Position numbers and translations under genes: made by a program
The notes under the pieces: model-generated
Databases searched by the model: none
Told to the model about the DNA's origin: nothing
What the model saw: the letters and a program-made list of their open reading frames with translations, nothing else
In this document: in pieces, positions 8,338-16,910 of the stretch
Numbering within the stretch: position 1 is the stretch's first letter
How the letters are laid out: each line of letters begins with the position of its first letter
NCBI GenBank assembly: GCA_016712265.1
Contig: JADJRJ010000031.1
Span: forward strand, 992,001-1,056,000
Source: Gemmatimonadota bacterium
GTDB taxonomy: Bacteria; Gemmatimonadota; Gemmatimonadetes; Gemmatimonadales; Gemmatimonadaceae
Length of the DNA: 64,000 bases
Direction of reading: 5' to 3'

Positions 8338-9115
8338 GCTGCCGGAAGTCGAGGCGGCCTCGCGGGTCGCACGCCGCGCGGTCCGCGGACAAACGATCGC
8401 GAAGGTGGAGGTGCTGCACCCTGCGCAGCGACGGTCGTTGCCGAGGCGTGCGGCGCTCGCGCTCACGGGTGATCGCGTGACCAGCGTCGCCCGGCGGGCG
8501 AAGTACCAGGTGCTGCAACTGGCGAGTGGGCGGAGCCTCGTGGTGCACTTCCGTATGGCCGGGGACTGGGCCGTGCTGACGTGTGGGGACGCCGTGCCTC
8601 GATATAGTCGGGTGGTCCTGCGCTTCGCCTCTGGCGGTGCACTGGTCCTGGTTGATCCGCGCGCCCTGTGCACGGTCCAGCTCATTGAGGCCGGCGACCC
8701 TCAACTCCCTGACCTGGGTCCGGACGCGGATCGAGCAACCTTCACGGCGGCCTACCTCGCGGCGGCCCTTCGCGACCGGTCGACCGCCATCAAGCCGCTG
8801 CTGCTGCAGCAGTCGCTTGTGGCGGGCGTGGGGAACATCTACGCCAGCGAGGCGCTCTGGCACGCCCGCATCGATCCGAGGCGACCGGCGCGCGAGCTAT
8901 CATCGGAGGAAATGAAGCGAGTGGTCGCGGGGGTCAAGCATGTCTTGCGGAGGGCCCTGTCAGATCCTGAGCGCTACTATCAGGACGGCGATGACTCGCA
9001 GCGCTTCTCCACCTACGATCGGGCGGGGCAGCCGTGTCGACGCTGCCGGGGGGCGATCCAGCGGGTCGTCCAGGCGGGGCGCAGCACCTACTGGTGCCCG
9101 AGCTGTCAGCGTTAG
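8330..9115 (+). CDS. mutM: formamidopyrimidine-DNA glycosylase
   Basis: 261-residue MutM/Fpg, which removes 8-oxoguanine and formamidopyrimidines and nicks the abasic site. The catalytic N-terminus PELPEVE (Pro-2, Glu-3) follows a GTG start that overlaps the upstream hydrolase stop. The helix-two-turn-helix region reads LVAGVGNIYASEALW. A C-terminal zinc finger has Cys 236, 239, 256 and 259. Length is slightly under the usual 270. The stop TAG sits inside a copy of CGTTAGGC (9110-9117). The features favour MutM over Nei. Confidence 0.92.
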   Translation: MPELPEVEAASRVARRAVRGQTIAKVEVLHPAQRRSLPRRAALALTGDRVTSVARRAKYQVLQLASGRSLVVHFRMAGDWAVLTCGDAVPRYSRVVLRFASGGALVLVDPRALCTVQLIEAGDPQLPDLGPDADRATFTAAYLAAALRDRSTAIKPLLLQQSLVAGVGNIYASEALWHARIDPRRPARELSSEEMKRVVAGVKHVLRRALSDPERYYQDGDDSQRFSTYDRAGQPCRRCRGAIQRVVQAGRSTYWCPSCQR

Positions 9116-9133
9116 GCGCCGGCCCCGGTCGGG

Positions 9134-10297
9134 TCAATCCATGGCCTCGACCAACGCCCCCTTGAGGTAGCCGGTTTCCGGGATCGAGAGGATCTCCGGG
9201 TGGTCGAGCGGTTGGCCGGAGAGCTCTCGGAGGGCAATACGTCGTCCACTGTCCGCGGCAGCGCCCTCCAGCATCTCGAGGAAGCGCGGTTTGGTGAGGT
9301 GATAGCTGCAGCTGGCCGTGAACAGGAGCCCGCCCGGGGCCAGGAGTCGCATGGCGCGCAGGTTCACCTCGTGGTATCCACGCAAGGCGTTCCCGATGGC
9401 GCTGCGGTTCTTGGCGAAGGCTGGGGGGTCCACGACAATGGTGTCGAACCGCGTCCCGCCGCGCTCGGCCGTCCTGAGGTACTCGAAGGCATCGGCCTCG
9501 ACAAACTCTATGGGGCTTCCCCTGTTGAGCGCGGCATTGGCGCGCGCACGCTCCAGGGCCTCCCGGGAGGTGTCCACGGCCGTTACGTGGTCGGCCCGCC
9601 GGGCGAGGTGCAACGCGAAGGAGCCGTGGTAGCTGAAGCAATCGAGGGCACGACCGCGGGACACCCGGGCGACACGCAATCGGTTGTCTCGCTGGTCCAG
9701 GAACGCCCCGGTCTTTTGTCCCGTCCATGGGGCGGCCAGGTACCGGACGTCTTCTTCGTGCACCTCGATTTCCTTGGGTACGTCGCCTCGCAGGAGCTCG
9801 GTGTTTCGCTGCAGGCCTTCACGCTCACGCACGGCCGCGTCATTGCGGGCCAGAATGCCCTGCGGGGCTGCCAGGGACTGCAAGCCCTCGATGATGGTGT
9901 CGCGCCACTGCTCAAGACCGGCCGACAAGAGCTGCACGACGAGCCAGCGGTCGTACCGGTCGCAGACCAACGACGGGAGGCCATCCCCCTCGCCATGAAT
10001 CAACCGATATGCGTTCGCCACGGCCTCAAGTGGCCGACGGCGCTCGAGGGCACGGTGAATCCGTTCGTGCCACCACGTGGCATCGATTTGGGCTGTCGGG
10101 TCGCGATCCAGCAACCGCAACGAAATTTCTGATGTCGGACTCCATAGCGCCCACCCCAATGCCTGGTTCCTGACATCATGAACGGCGACGACGCCGGCGG
10201 GCCCGTCCGGTCGGGCGACCAGGTCGGAACGAAAAATCCAGGGGTGTCCCCCGTGCCACCGCAGGGCCCCTCGTGCACTTACTCGCGCAGCATCCAT
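9134..10297 (-). CDS. rlmI: 23S rRNA (cytosine-C5) methyltransferase, RlmI-like
   Basis: 387 residues. An N-terminal PUA RNA-binding domain (about 5-75, with GHPWIF) is followed by an RlmI-type central region and a class I methyltransferase domain: ALDCFSYHGSFALHLA (SAM loop), AVDTSREALERA (acidic ribose-binding residue), VVDPPAFAKN and the SCSYH motif with the candidate nucleophilic Cys. E. coli RlmI makes m5C1962 in 23S rRNA; RlmK-type specificity cannot be excluded. It is convergent with mutM (18-base gap) and divergent from the histidine kinase gene. Confidence 0.85.
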   Translation of the reverse strand: MDAARVSARGALRWHGGHPWIFRSDLVARPDGPAGVVAVHDVRNQALGWALWSPTSEISLRLLDRDPTAQIDATWWHERIHRALERRRPLEAVANAYRLIHGEGDGLPSLVCDRYDRWLVVQLLSAGLEQWRDTIIEGLQSLAAPQGILARNDAAVREREGLQRNTELLRGDVPKEIEVHEEDVRYLAAPWTGQKTGAFLDQRDNRLRVARVSRGRALDCFSYHGSFALHLARRADHVTAVDTSREALERARANAALNRGSPIEFVEADAFEYLRTAERGGTRFDTIVVDPPAFAKNRSAIGNALRGYHEVNLRAMRLLAPGGLLFTASCSYHLTKPRFLEMLEGAAADSGRRIALRELSGQPLDHPEILSIPETGYLKGALVEAMD

Positions 10298-10396
10298 AGG
10301 TGCACAAGTTACAGAGTGAGTCGACGACCCGGATGAGCGCGTTCAAACCTGGGCCATGCTTGCGGCCGTTGCCTGCAGGCCACACAATGGTCGGAC

Positions 10397-12649
10397 ATGT
10401 CCGCTGACGACGCCCAGCTATTGGCGACCATCGAGGTCGCGATGGTCTTTTGCCTGTCTGGCGTGCTGCTGCTGTTTTCTGGCGGCGAGGCACGGCGCGT
10501 CCTGCGCTACTGGGCGGCGGCGGGGCTCGGCTTTTGTGTGCGCGAGTGGTCTGCGTCGCGGTTGGCGATCGACCTTTCCGGGTTGTTGTGGGACCGGGCT
10601 GGGATGGCGCTGCTGTCGCAATTTGCCGAGCACGTCGTCCTCATCGCGATCGTGGCTGGCGCGTATGAACTTCGCGGCGGCGCGCGGATCACGCGGACTG
10701 CACTCGGGGTGTTTCTGGTTGTTGGAGCGCTCGGCGCGCTTGCCCTCGTGTCGCTCCCGGGCATGACCATGGGTGACGCCGTGGCGTGGCGAGGTGTGAT
10801 CGCCGTTGGGTGCGCCGCTGTCATGTGCGCCGCGGTGTTCCTGCTCCGGGGCGAGCTGGTCATCGAGTCCCGGGTTGGGCGCCGCGTCTTGCTGGTGACC
10901 GTCGCCCTCCTTGCCCTGGAGCGATTGGCCGCGGGATACCTCCGCCTCGCGGTCCCGAGGCAGTGGCCCGCGCCCGATTGGTTCGTGCTGCTCCCGATCC
11001 TCGAACTGCTGCTCATCGTCGTGGGGCTTGTGGCGACGGTGGTCGTCCTGCTGGAGCGTGAGCAGGCGGAGGCGCGCCGACAGCGGGAGGACGCCGGGCG
11101 CGCGGAACGGGAACTCCACGCTCGCGATGCGTGGTTCGGGCAGCTCATCGACAGCGCCAGCGACATCATCACCGTGCTGGACGAGACCGCGACCATTCGT
11201 TTCGAGAGCCCCGCGGTGACGCGGGTACTCGGGTACGGGACCCGCGACAACGTGGGTGCATCGGCGCTGCGGCTGGTGCATCCAGAAGACCAGGCCGGCG
11301 TAAGTCTCGTGCTCGAAGGTGTGCTCAGCGGTCGAGTGGCGGTCGGGCAGGCGAAGTTTCGATACAAGGCGAAGGATGGGAGTTGGCGCGTCCTTGAATC
11401 GGAGGGACGCGAGCTCACGTGGGAGGGGAGCGAACGTCGTTTCGTCGTCACGACGCGTGATGTCACCGAGCGCGAACTCCTGGAGCAGCGGCTGGTGCAT
11501 GCCGGAAAGATGGAGAGCATCGGCCGCCTCGCCGGTGGGGTGGCGCACGATTTCAACAACCTGCTCACCGTGATTATGTCCAACGCTGCCCTTGCCCAGG
11601 TGAATGGGATGGCGAAGGCCGCGGTGGGACGGGAACTGGAAGAGATTGCTGGTGCGTCAGCGCGGGCCGCACGGCTCACTTCTCAGCTGTTGGCCTTCTC
11701 GCGACGCCAGGTCGTGGCCCTGCAACCGGTGGACCTGCGGAGCACATTGCCCCCGCTCCTGGGCATGTTACGACGCCTGGTGGGTGAGCGAGTGGAGATT
11801 GAGGCCGACGTGGCCCCTGACCTTCCGCCGGTGCATGCCGATCCGGGCCAGGTGGACCAGGTGATCACCAACCTGGTGATCAATGCGCGTGACGCCATGC
11901 CGGACGGCGGACGCGTCACGCTCGTGGCCTCGCTGCGGCATCTCGAGGCGCACCCCGTCCCGGCGAACGAGGAGGTGGTCCCGGGTCGCTACGTCCTGGT
12001 CCGGGTGACGGACACGGGGCCGGGCATTCCGGCGGCCGTTCGCGATCACTTGTTCGAGCCGTTCTTCACGACCAAGGATCGGGGCCGTGGGACGGGACTT
12101 GGTCTCGCGACGTGTTACGGTATTGTGCGGCGCCATGGCGGACACATCTGGCACGAGGACGCCGCAGGCGGTGGGGCCTCATTTGTGGTCTGCCTGCCGC
12201 TCTCGGCAGATCCGGTCCCGCGCGCGCGGCAGATCGGCGCGCCGTCAGCGGACGCGGTGCGTGGGTCGGAGACCATCCTGCTCGTCGAAGATGACGCGCA
12301 CGTGCGTGCGACGACCGAGCGGATTCTCGCGGAGTTTGGGTATCAGGTCCACACCGCGGAACATGGGGAGGACGCCCTGCGCCTCCTGCCCGGCATCCCG
12401 ACGCCGGACCTGGTCGTGACCGACGTCGTGATGCCGCAGATGGATGGGGTGGCGCTCGCGGAGCGGCTGCGGGAGACCATGCCCGACCTGCCCGTGGTGT
12501 TCGTGAGCGGCTACAACGAACATGCTGAGGTGATGGACCGCACGGTGCCGGGCCAGACGCGCCACGTGAGCAAGCCGTTTACGCCGCTCGAGCTGTTGCT
12601 GGCGATCCGCGGGCTCCTGGACGTCCGCGTGTCATCCGCGGCGCACTAG
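10397..12649 (+). CDS. membrane hybrid histidine kinase with C-terminal receiver
   Basis: 750 residues. The N-terminal 215 residues carry about seven hydrophobic segments, likely a membrane sensor. A PAS domain follows at about 245-355 (WFGQLIDSASDIITVLDE), then HisKA with phospho-acceptor H384 (GGVAHDFNNLLT), and HATPase_c with N box NLVINARDAMPDGG, G1 DTGPGIP and G2 GRGTGLGLATC. The last 125 residues form a receiver domain with D676 (VVTDVVMP). The kinase type with HDFNNLL often passes phosphate to its own receiver. No partner regulator is adjacent. Its TAG stop shares the palindrome CTAG with the stop of the convergent mltG gene. Signal unknown. Confidence 0.88.
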   Translation: MSADDAQLLATIEVAMVFCLSGVLLLFSGGEARRVLRYWAAAGLGFCVREWSASRLAIDLSGLLWDRAGMALLSQFAEHVVLIAIVAGAYELRGGARITRTALGVFLVVGALGALALVSLPGMTMGDAVAWRGVIAVGCAAVMCAAVFLLRGELVIESRVGRRVLLVTVALLALERLAAGYLRLAVPRQWPAPDWFVLLPILELLLIVVGLVATVVVLLEREQAEARRQREDAGRAERELHARDAWFGQLIDSASDIITVLDETATIRFESPAVTRVLGYGTRDNVGASALRLVHPEDQAGVSLVLEGVLSGRVAVGQAKFRYKAKDGSWRVLESEGRELTWEGSERRFVVTTRDVTERELLEQRLVHAGKMESIGRLAGGVAHDFNNLLTVIMSNAALAQVNGMAKAAVGRELEEIAGASARAARLTSQLLAFSRRQVVALQPVDLRSTLPPLLGMLRRLVGERVEIEADVAPDLPPVHADPGQVDQVITNLVINARDAMPDGGRVTLVASLRHLEAHPVPANEEVVPGRYVLVRVTDTGPGIPAAVRDHLFEPFFTTKDRGRGTGLGLATCYGIVRRHGGHIWHEDAAGGGASFVVCLPLSADPVPRARQIGAPSADAVRGSETILLVEDDAHVRATTERILAEFGYQVHTAEHGEDALRLLPGIPTPDLVVTDVVMPQMDGVALAERLRETMPDLPVVFVSGYNEHAEVMDRTVPGQTRHVSKPFTPLELLLAIRGLLDVRVSSAAH

Positions 12650-13620
12650 CGGCGCTCTGCCTGCGCGGCGGCGCGCCGCACCGCGCGAATCGCCTGGGTG
12701 TGCTCACTGAAGGTCTCGCGGAACTCGTGGTGCCCATCGGGGTGGGCGACGAAGTAGAGCCACGGCACCTTCGCGGGGTTGGCGGCGGCCGCCATGCTCG
12801 GCGCACCAGGCGAAGCAATGGGTCCTGGGGGGAGCCCCGAGTTCCGATAGGTGTTGTACGGTGAGTCGATCTCCAGGTCCTTGTAGAGGACGCGGCCGAC
12901 ATGTCGACCGAGCGCGTACTGCACCGTCGGATCGGCCTGCAAGCGCATGCCGATCTTCAGTCGATTGTGGTAGACGGCCGAGATGATTGGCCGCTCTTCG
13001 GGGACCCGGGCCTCGGTTTCGATGATGCTGGCGAGGGTGAGCAGGTCATGCCGGGTCATCGCCATGGCACGGCCGCGCTCATCCCACTCGGTCTTCCACA
13101 CGGACTCGAAGCGCTCGACCATGTGGCGTACCGCCTCTCGTGCGCTCGTGCCAGGCGAGAAGGCGTAGGTGTCCGGAAAGAGGTATCCCTCAATGGTTGG
13201 CGTCGGCACGTCGAGGCGACGCCGGAGTGCGGTGTCGGCGACCGCGGCCTGCACCGAATCGATCGGCACCTCGAGCACGCGCGCGAGTTGCGGGGCGATC
13301 CGAAAGAGGTTCCACCCCTCGGGTATCGTGATGATCCGGAGCAGCCCGCGCCCGGATTGCAGGGCATCGAGCACCTCACCCCAGGACTGCCGTGCGGTGA
13401 GTTCGTACGTCCCTGCCTTGATGCGGCGATCACGCCCGGTCCACGCCGCATATCGCATGAAGAGCCGCGGGAAGCGGATGACGCCCCGCGCATGGAGCGA
13501 CTCGGCGGCCACCCGAAACGACGCGCCCGAGGGGACCACGATGCGACGCGGGGTGGGATCACCGCTACACGCCAACAGCATCCCGATGGTGATCGCCCCC
13601 AGGCCCGCCCGCCGCGTCAC
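12646..13620 (-). CDS. mltG: endolytic murein transglycosylase
   Basis: 324-residue MltG (YceG-like), which cuts nascent peptidoglycan strands and ends their elongation. The conserved core reads TLASIIETEA, with catalytic Glu-201, then AVYHNRL, LQADPTVQYALG and the SPYNTYRNSGLPPGPI signature. The N-terminus (MTRRAGLGAITIGMLLACSG) ends in a lipobox (LLAC, Cys-18), suggesting a lipoprotein rather than the usual single membrane helix. The GTG start at 13620 overlaps the ruvX stop (GTGA), so it is coupled to ruvX, a common pairing in bacteria. Confidence 0.9.
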   Translation of the reverse strand: MTRRAGLGAITIGMLLACSGDPTPRRIVVPSGASFRVAAESLHARGVIRFPRLFMRYAAWTGRDRRIKAGTYELTARQSWGEVLDALQSGRGLLRIITIPEGWNLFRIAPQLARVLEVPIDSVQAAVADTALRRRLDVPTPTIEGYLFPDTYAFSPGTSAREAVRHMVERFESVWKTEWDERGRAMAMTRHDLLTLASIIETEARVPEERPIISAVYHNRLKIGMRLQADPTVQYALGRHVGRVLYKDLEIDSPYNTYRNSGLPPGPIASPGAPSMAAAANPAKVPWLYFVAHPDGHHEFRETFSEHTQAIRAVRRAAAQAERR

Positions 13621-14066
13621 TCGGGGACCTCCCGGTCCGCGAACGACAGGGCGTGTTGCAACAGGACCGTGGCGGCGAGGGCATCCACGTCGCCCTTGCG
13701 GCCCTCCGTGCTGCCGCCCAACTCCCGGATCGCGCGGAGCGCGGCGGCCGTGGTGAAGCGCTCGTCCACGAGACGTACGGCCGCACCGGTCCGCTCCCCC
13801 AGCGTGCGGGCGATCTCGCGGACCTCGAGGGCGCGGGGCGTGTCGTTCCCGTCGCCGTCCAGCGGGAGCCCCAGCACGATGTCGGTGGCGTCGAGCGCCT
13901 GAAATTGCCGGACCAGCTCGGCTACTGGTGGGCGCTTGCCCGCGCGGCGAAGGATGAACCCGGCGGGCGTGGCGATCGTGCGTGACGGGTCGGAGATGGC
14001 GAGGCCGATGCGTCGCTCGCCGTAATCGATGGCCAGGACGCGTCCCGGCCCGGAGCCCGCCGACAT
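13617..14066 (-). CDS. ruvX: RuvX/YqgF Holliday-junction resolvase-like nuclease
   Basis: 149 residues from the ATG at 14066, which shares one base with the rho stop (TGATG); a GTG one codon earlier is possible. The RNase-H-like fold is recognised from VLAIDYGERRIGLAISDP at the start (catalytic Asp), LGLPLDGDG in the middle and RLVDERFTTAAA (active-site Asp and Glu) near the end. YqgF/RuvX proteins act in pre-16S rRNA maturation and have been proposed as Holliday-junction resolvases. It lies between rho and mltG in one operon. Confidence 0.88.
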   Translation of the reverse strand: MSAGSGPGRVLAIDYGERRIGLAISDPSRTIATPAGFILRRAGKRPPVAELVRQFQALDATDIVLGLPLDGDGNDTPRALEVREIARTLGERTGAAVRLVDERFTTAAALRAIRELGGSTEGRKGDVDALAATVLLQHALSFADREVPE

Positions 14067-15325
14067 CACCCCTGGGCCATCTGCACGAAGAACTCCCGGT
14101 TGGTCTTCGCGCGGGCCAGCTGCTTGGTGAGGAATGTGATCGCTTCGTCGGACGGCATGTCGCCGAGGAAGGTGCGGAGCAGGTAGACGCGGTTCATCTC
14201 TTCGCGATCGAGCAGCAGCTCCTCGCGCCGGGTGCCGGACTTGTTGATGTCGATGGCCGGATAGATGCGCTTGTTGCCGATTTCGCGGCTCAACACCAAC
14301 TCCATGTTGCCGGTCCCCTTGAACTCCTCGAAGATCACCTCGTCCATCCGCGACCCGGTTTCGACGAGCGCAGTGGCCACGATCGTGAGCGACCCACCGT
14401 CCTCGATCTTGCGCGCCGAGCCAAAGAACTTCTTGGGCTTTTGCATGGCGGAAGCATCGAGGCCCCCGGACATGATGCGCCCGGACTGGGGCAACACGGC
14501 GTTGTGGGCGCGCGCGAGCCGGGTGATGGAGTCCAGCAGGATGACCACGTCGCGGCCGGCTTCCACCAGCCGCTTGGCCTTCTCGATGACCATCTCCCCA
14601 ACCGCGACATGCCGTTCGGATGGCTCATCGAAGGTCGACGCGACGACTTCTGCCCCGGGGACATTCTCGAGGAAGTCGGTGACCTCTTCCGGTCGCTCGT
14701 CGATGAGCAACACGATGAGGCACACCTCCGGATGATTCGTCACGATGGCATTCGCCATCTTCTGCAATAGGATGGTCTTGCCCGCCCGCGGGGGGGCCAC
14801 GATCAGGCCCCGTTGCCCCTTGCCGATTGGCGCGACCAGGTCGACCACGCGCATCGACAGATCCCCGTCTTCCAGGCGCAAGCGCTGGTCTGGATACCGC
14901 GGCTTGAGGTTCTCGAACGTCAGCCGCGGGGCCGACGGGTCGGGCACGTCACCATTGACCGTGTCGACCTTGAGCAGGGCGAGGTACTTCTCCCACTGCT
15001 TGGGCGGCCGCACTTCCCCGCGAATCGTGTCACCGGTACGCAGGTCGAAACGCTTGATCTGCGACGGCGAGACGTAGATGTCGTCGGGGCCGTGGAGGTA
15101 GCTCCAATCCTGGCTTCGGAGAAATCCGAAGCCTTCGTCCATGATCTCGAGGACGCCTTCGGAATGGAGGGGGACCTGTTGGTCGAGCAGCCTTTGCTCG
15201 ATCCGGAAGATCAGGTCCTGCTTTCGCAGCCCGATGGTCTCCCCGACCTGCAGCTCTGTCGCCAGCGACTGAAGGTCGGGAATGGACTTCCGCTTGAGCT
15301 CGGCAATATCCACGGCGGGCGGCAC
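14066..15325 (-). CDS. rho: transcription termination factor Rho
   Basis: 419 residues, the normal Rho length. It has an N-terminal helical Rho_N region (IAELKRKSIPDLQSLATEL), the cold-shock-like RNA-binding domain with GFGFLRSQDWSY, then the hexameric ATPase: P-loop APPRAGKT, Walker B LIVLLIDERPEEVTD, and the RNA-contact Q/R loop regions. The start is a GTG at 15325, with no upstream in-frame ATG. It is first in the rho-ruvX-mltG group and is preceded by a tRNA gene on the same strand. Given the few strong U-tract terminators seen in the window, Rho is probably important here (inference). Confidence 0.95.
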   Translation of the reverse strand: MPPAVDIAELKRKSIPDLQSLATELQVGETIGLRKQDLIFRIEQRLLDQQVPLHSEGVLEIMDEGFGFLRSQDWSYLHGPDDIYVSPSQIKRFDLRTGDTIRGEVRPPKQWEKYLALLKVDTVNGDVPDPSAPRLTFENLKPRYPDQRLRLEDGDLSMRVVDLVAPIGKGQRGLIVAPPRAGKTILLQKMANAIVTNHPEVCLIVLLIDERPEEVTDFLENVPGAEVVASTFDEPSERHVAVGEMVIEKAKRLVEAGRDVVILLDSITRLARAHNAVLPQSGRIMSGGLDASAMQKPKKFFGSARKIEDGGSLTIVATALVETGSRMDEVIFEEFKGTGNMELVLSREIGNKRIYPAIDINKSGTRREELLLDREEMNRVYLLRTFLGDMPSDEAITFLTKQLARAKTNREFFVQMAQG

Positions 15326-15402
15326 GGTTGGCGGGGTCGCAAAGCGCGAACCCTCGCGAAGCTAGTGCTGGCGGGCGCTGCCGGGCAAGCACTGTGGGGG
15401 GA

Positions 15403-15476
15403 TGCGCGAGGCGGGATTCGAACCCACGACCTTCGGCTCCGGAGGCCGACGCTCTATCCAGCTGAGCTACTCGCGC
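15403..15476 (-). tRNA. tRNA-Arg, anticodon CCG
   Basis: The minus strand folds as a full cloverleaf: acceptor GCGCGAG/CTCGCGC, D arm GCTC-AGCTGGATA-GAGC, anticodon arm TCGGC-CTCCGGA-GCCGA with anticodon CCG (reads CGG, Arg), T arm with loop TTCGAAT, and discriminator A at 15403. The CCA end is not encoded. There is no intron, and the variable loop is short (AGGTC). Confidence 0.96.
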
Positions 15477-15565
15477 GGGATCCCGGGTGTGACCGGGACC
15501 GACCGGACCGGGGGGAACGCCCCTCGGGTAACCGGACTCCCAGTGTAACCCACCCCCGGGGGAGG

Positions 15566-15593
15566 TACAAGCCGGGTGTCGAGCGACCGATAC
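15566..15593 (+). promoter_or_regulatory. candidate sigma-28 promoter before the EAL/HDOD gene
   Basis: TACA (15566-15569), 16 bases, ACCGATAC (15586-15593). Box order and spacing match the fliC site in this window (TAAA, 16, CCCGATAC). If it is used, translation would start at the GTG at 15642, not at the upstream GTG at 15576, which has a GGAGG at 15561-15565. Confidence 0.4.
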
Positions 15594-15641
15594 TCCCAGG
15601 GAGCCCCCCGAGGCCCGCCCGCATCCCACACCCCCTGGCCC

Positions 15642-16901
15642 GTGACCGTGAAGACTGCCTCCGTCGAGGCCTCTCCCTGCTACGACGTCTTCGTCGCCCG
15701 GCAGCCGATTTTTGAGGCGGACGGTCGCCTCGCGGCGTACGAGCTGCTGTACCGGCGCTCGGGCGAGCACACGACCGCCGATGCACTCTCGGCTGAAACC
15801 ATGGCTGCGGAGGTCCTGGTCCAGACCTTCCTGAACATGGGACTGGACAAGGTGACCGGCGAAGCACGCGCCTTCCTGAACTTCACGCGCGACATGCTCC
15901 TGCAGGGAGTGTTCGGCCTCTTTGATCCTCGCCAGGTGGTGATCGAGGTCCTCGAGACGGTCACCCCGGACGACGAGGTGCTGGCCACGATCGAGACCAT
16001 GGTGAAGAATGGCTACACGGTGGCGCTGGACGACTTCGAGTATTCGCCGGCGTGGGACCGCTTCCTCCCGCACGTCGGGATCGTGAAGGTCGATGTGCTT
16101 GAACGGCCGTTCGCCGACCTGGAGGTGTTGGTCGGGCAACTTCGACCCTTTGGAGTGACGCTCCTCGCCGAACGTGTCGAGACGCGCGAGGTGGAGGCCA
16201 AGTGCAAGGCACTGGGCTTCACCCTCTTCCAGGGGTACTACTACCAGCGCCCCGAAATCCTCGTCAAGCGGGAAATGCAGGCGGGGCAGTTGACGATCCT
16301 CCGCCTGATGAACCTGCTCCGGGACGCCGATTCACCCGACAGCCGGCTCGAGGAAGCGTTTCGGGGTGACGTCTCCCTGACCATGAAGTTGTTGCGCACC
16401 GTGAACTCCGCCGCGATGGGAGGGCGCGGGATCGAGTCGATCCGGCACGCCGTGCGGATGGTGGGGCGGTCGGAGCTGCACAAGTGGCTGGCCCTCCTCC
16501 TGGTGTCCTCCGTGGCGAGCCGTGGCGGGATGGACCTCGAGGTGGTGCGGGCCGCGCTGGCGCGGGCGCGCTTTGCCGAGATGATCGGGTTGCAGAAGGG
16601 CGACCGACGGGCGAGCGAGTCGCTGTTCATGGTGGGGCTGTTTTCGCTGCTGGAGGCGGCGCTGCGGCTGCCGCTGGCCGAGATTCTCGAGAAGATCGAC
16701 CTGGCGGAGGAGATCAAGCGTGCGCTGCTGGTTCGCAGCGGTCCCTACGCCGGTCCCCTGTCCCTGGTCGAGAGCTACGAGAAGGCCACCTGGGACGTAG
16801 TGACAGCCGAGGCGCAGGCAATCAACGTGGATCCCGCCCTGCTTGGCGACATGTATCTGGCTGCATTGCTCTGGGCGCGTGAGCGCCTGACGGACGCGTA
16901 G
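15642..16901 (+). CDS. degenerate-EAL plus HDOD signalling protein
   Basis: 419 residues from the GTG at 15642; a GTG at 15576 with a GGAGG ten bases upstream would add 22 Pro/Arg-rich residues. The protein begins near the family motif DVFVARQPIFE...AYELLYRR typical of EAL-HDOD (YuxH/CdgJ-like) proteins. The EAL signature is replaced by ELL, so the domain probably does not cleave c-di-GMP. The HDOD domain (about 215-410) includes LMNLLRDAD, DVSLTMKLLRTVNSA and the helical repeats of that fold. Such proteins affect motility in some bacteria; the possible sigma-28 promoter fits that. Convergent with the SulP gene. Confidence 0.82.
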   Translation: MTVKTASVEASPCYDVFVARQPIFEADGRLAAYELLYRRSGEHTTADALSAETMAAEVLVQTFLNMGLDKVTGEARAFLNFTRDMLLQGVFGLFDPRQVVIEVLETVTPDDEVLATIETMVKNGYTVALDDFEYSPAWDRFLPHVGIVKVDVLERPFADLEVLVGQLRPFGVTLLAERVETREVEAKCKALGFTLFQGYYYQRPEILVKREMQAGQLTILRLMNLLRDADSPDSRLEEAFRGDVSLTMKLLRTVNSAAMGGRGIESIRHAVRMVGRSELHKWLALLLVSSVASRGGMDLEVVRAALARARFAEMIGLQKGDRRASESLFMVGLFSLLEAALRLPLAEILEKIDLAEEIKRALLVRSGPYAGPLSLVESYEKATWDVVTAEAQAINVDPALLGDMYLAALLWARERLTDA

Positions 16902-16910
16902 GGCCGTCGC

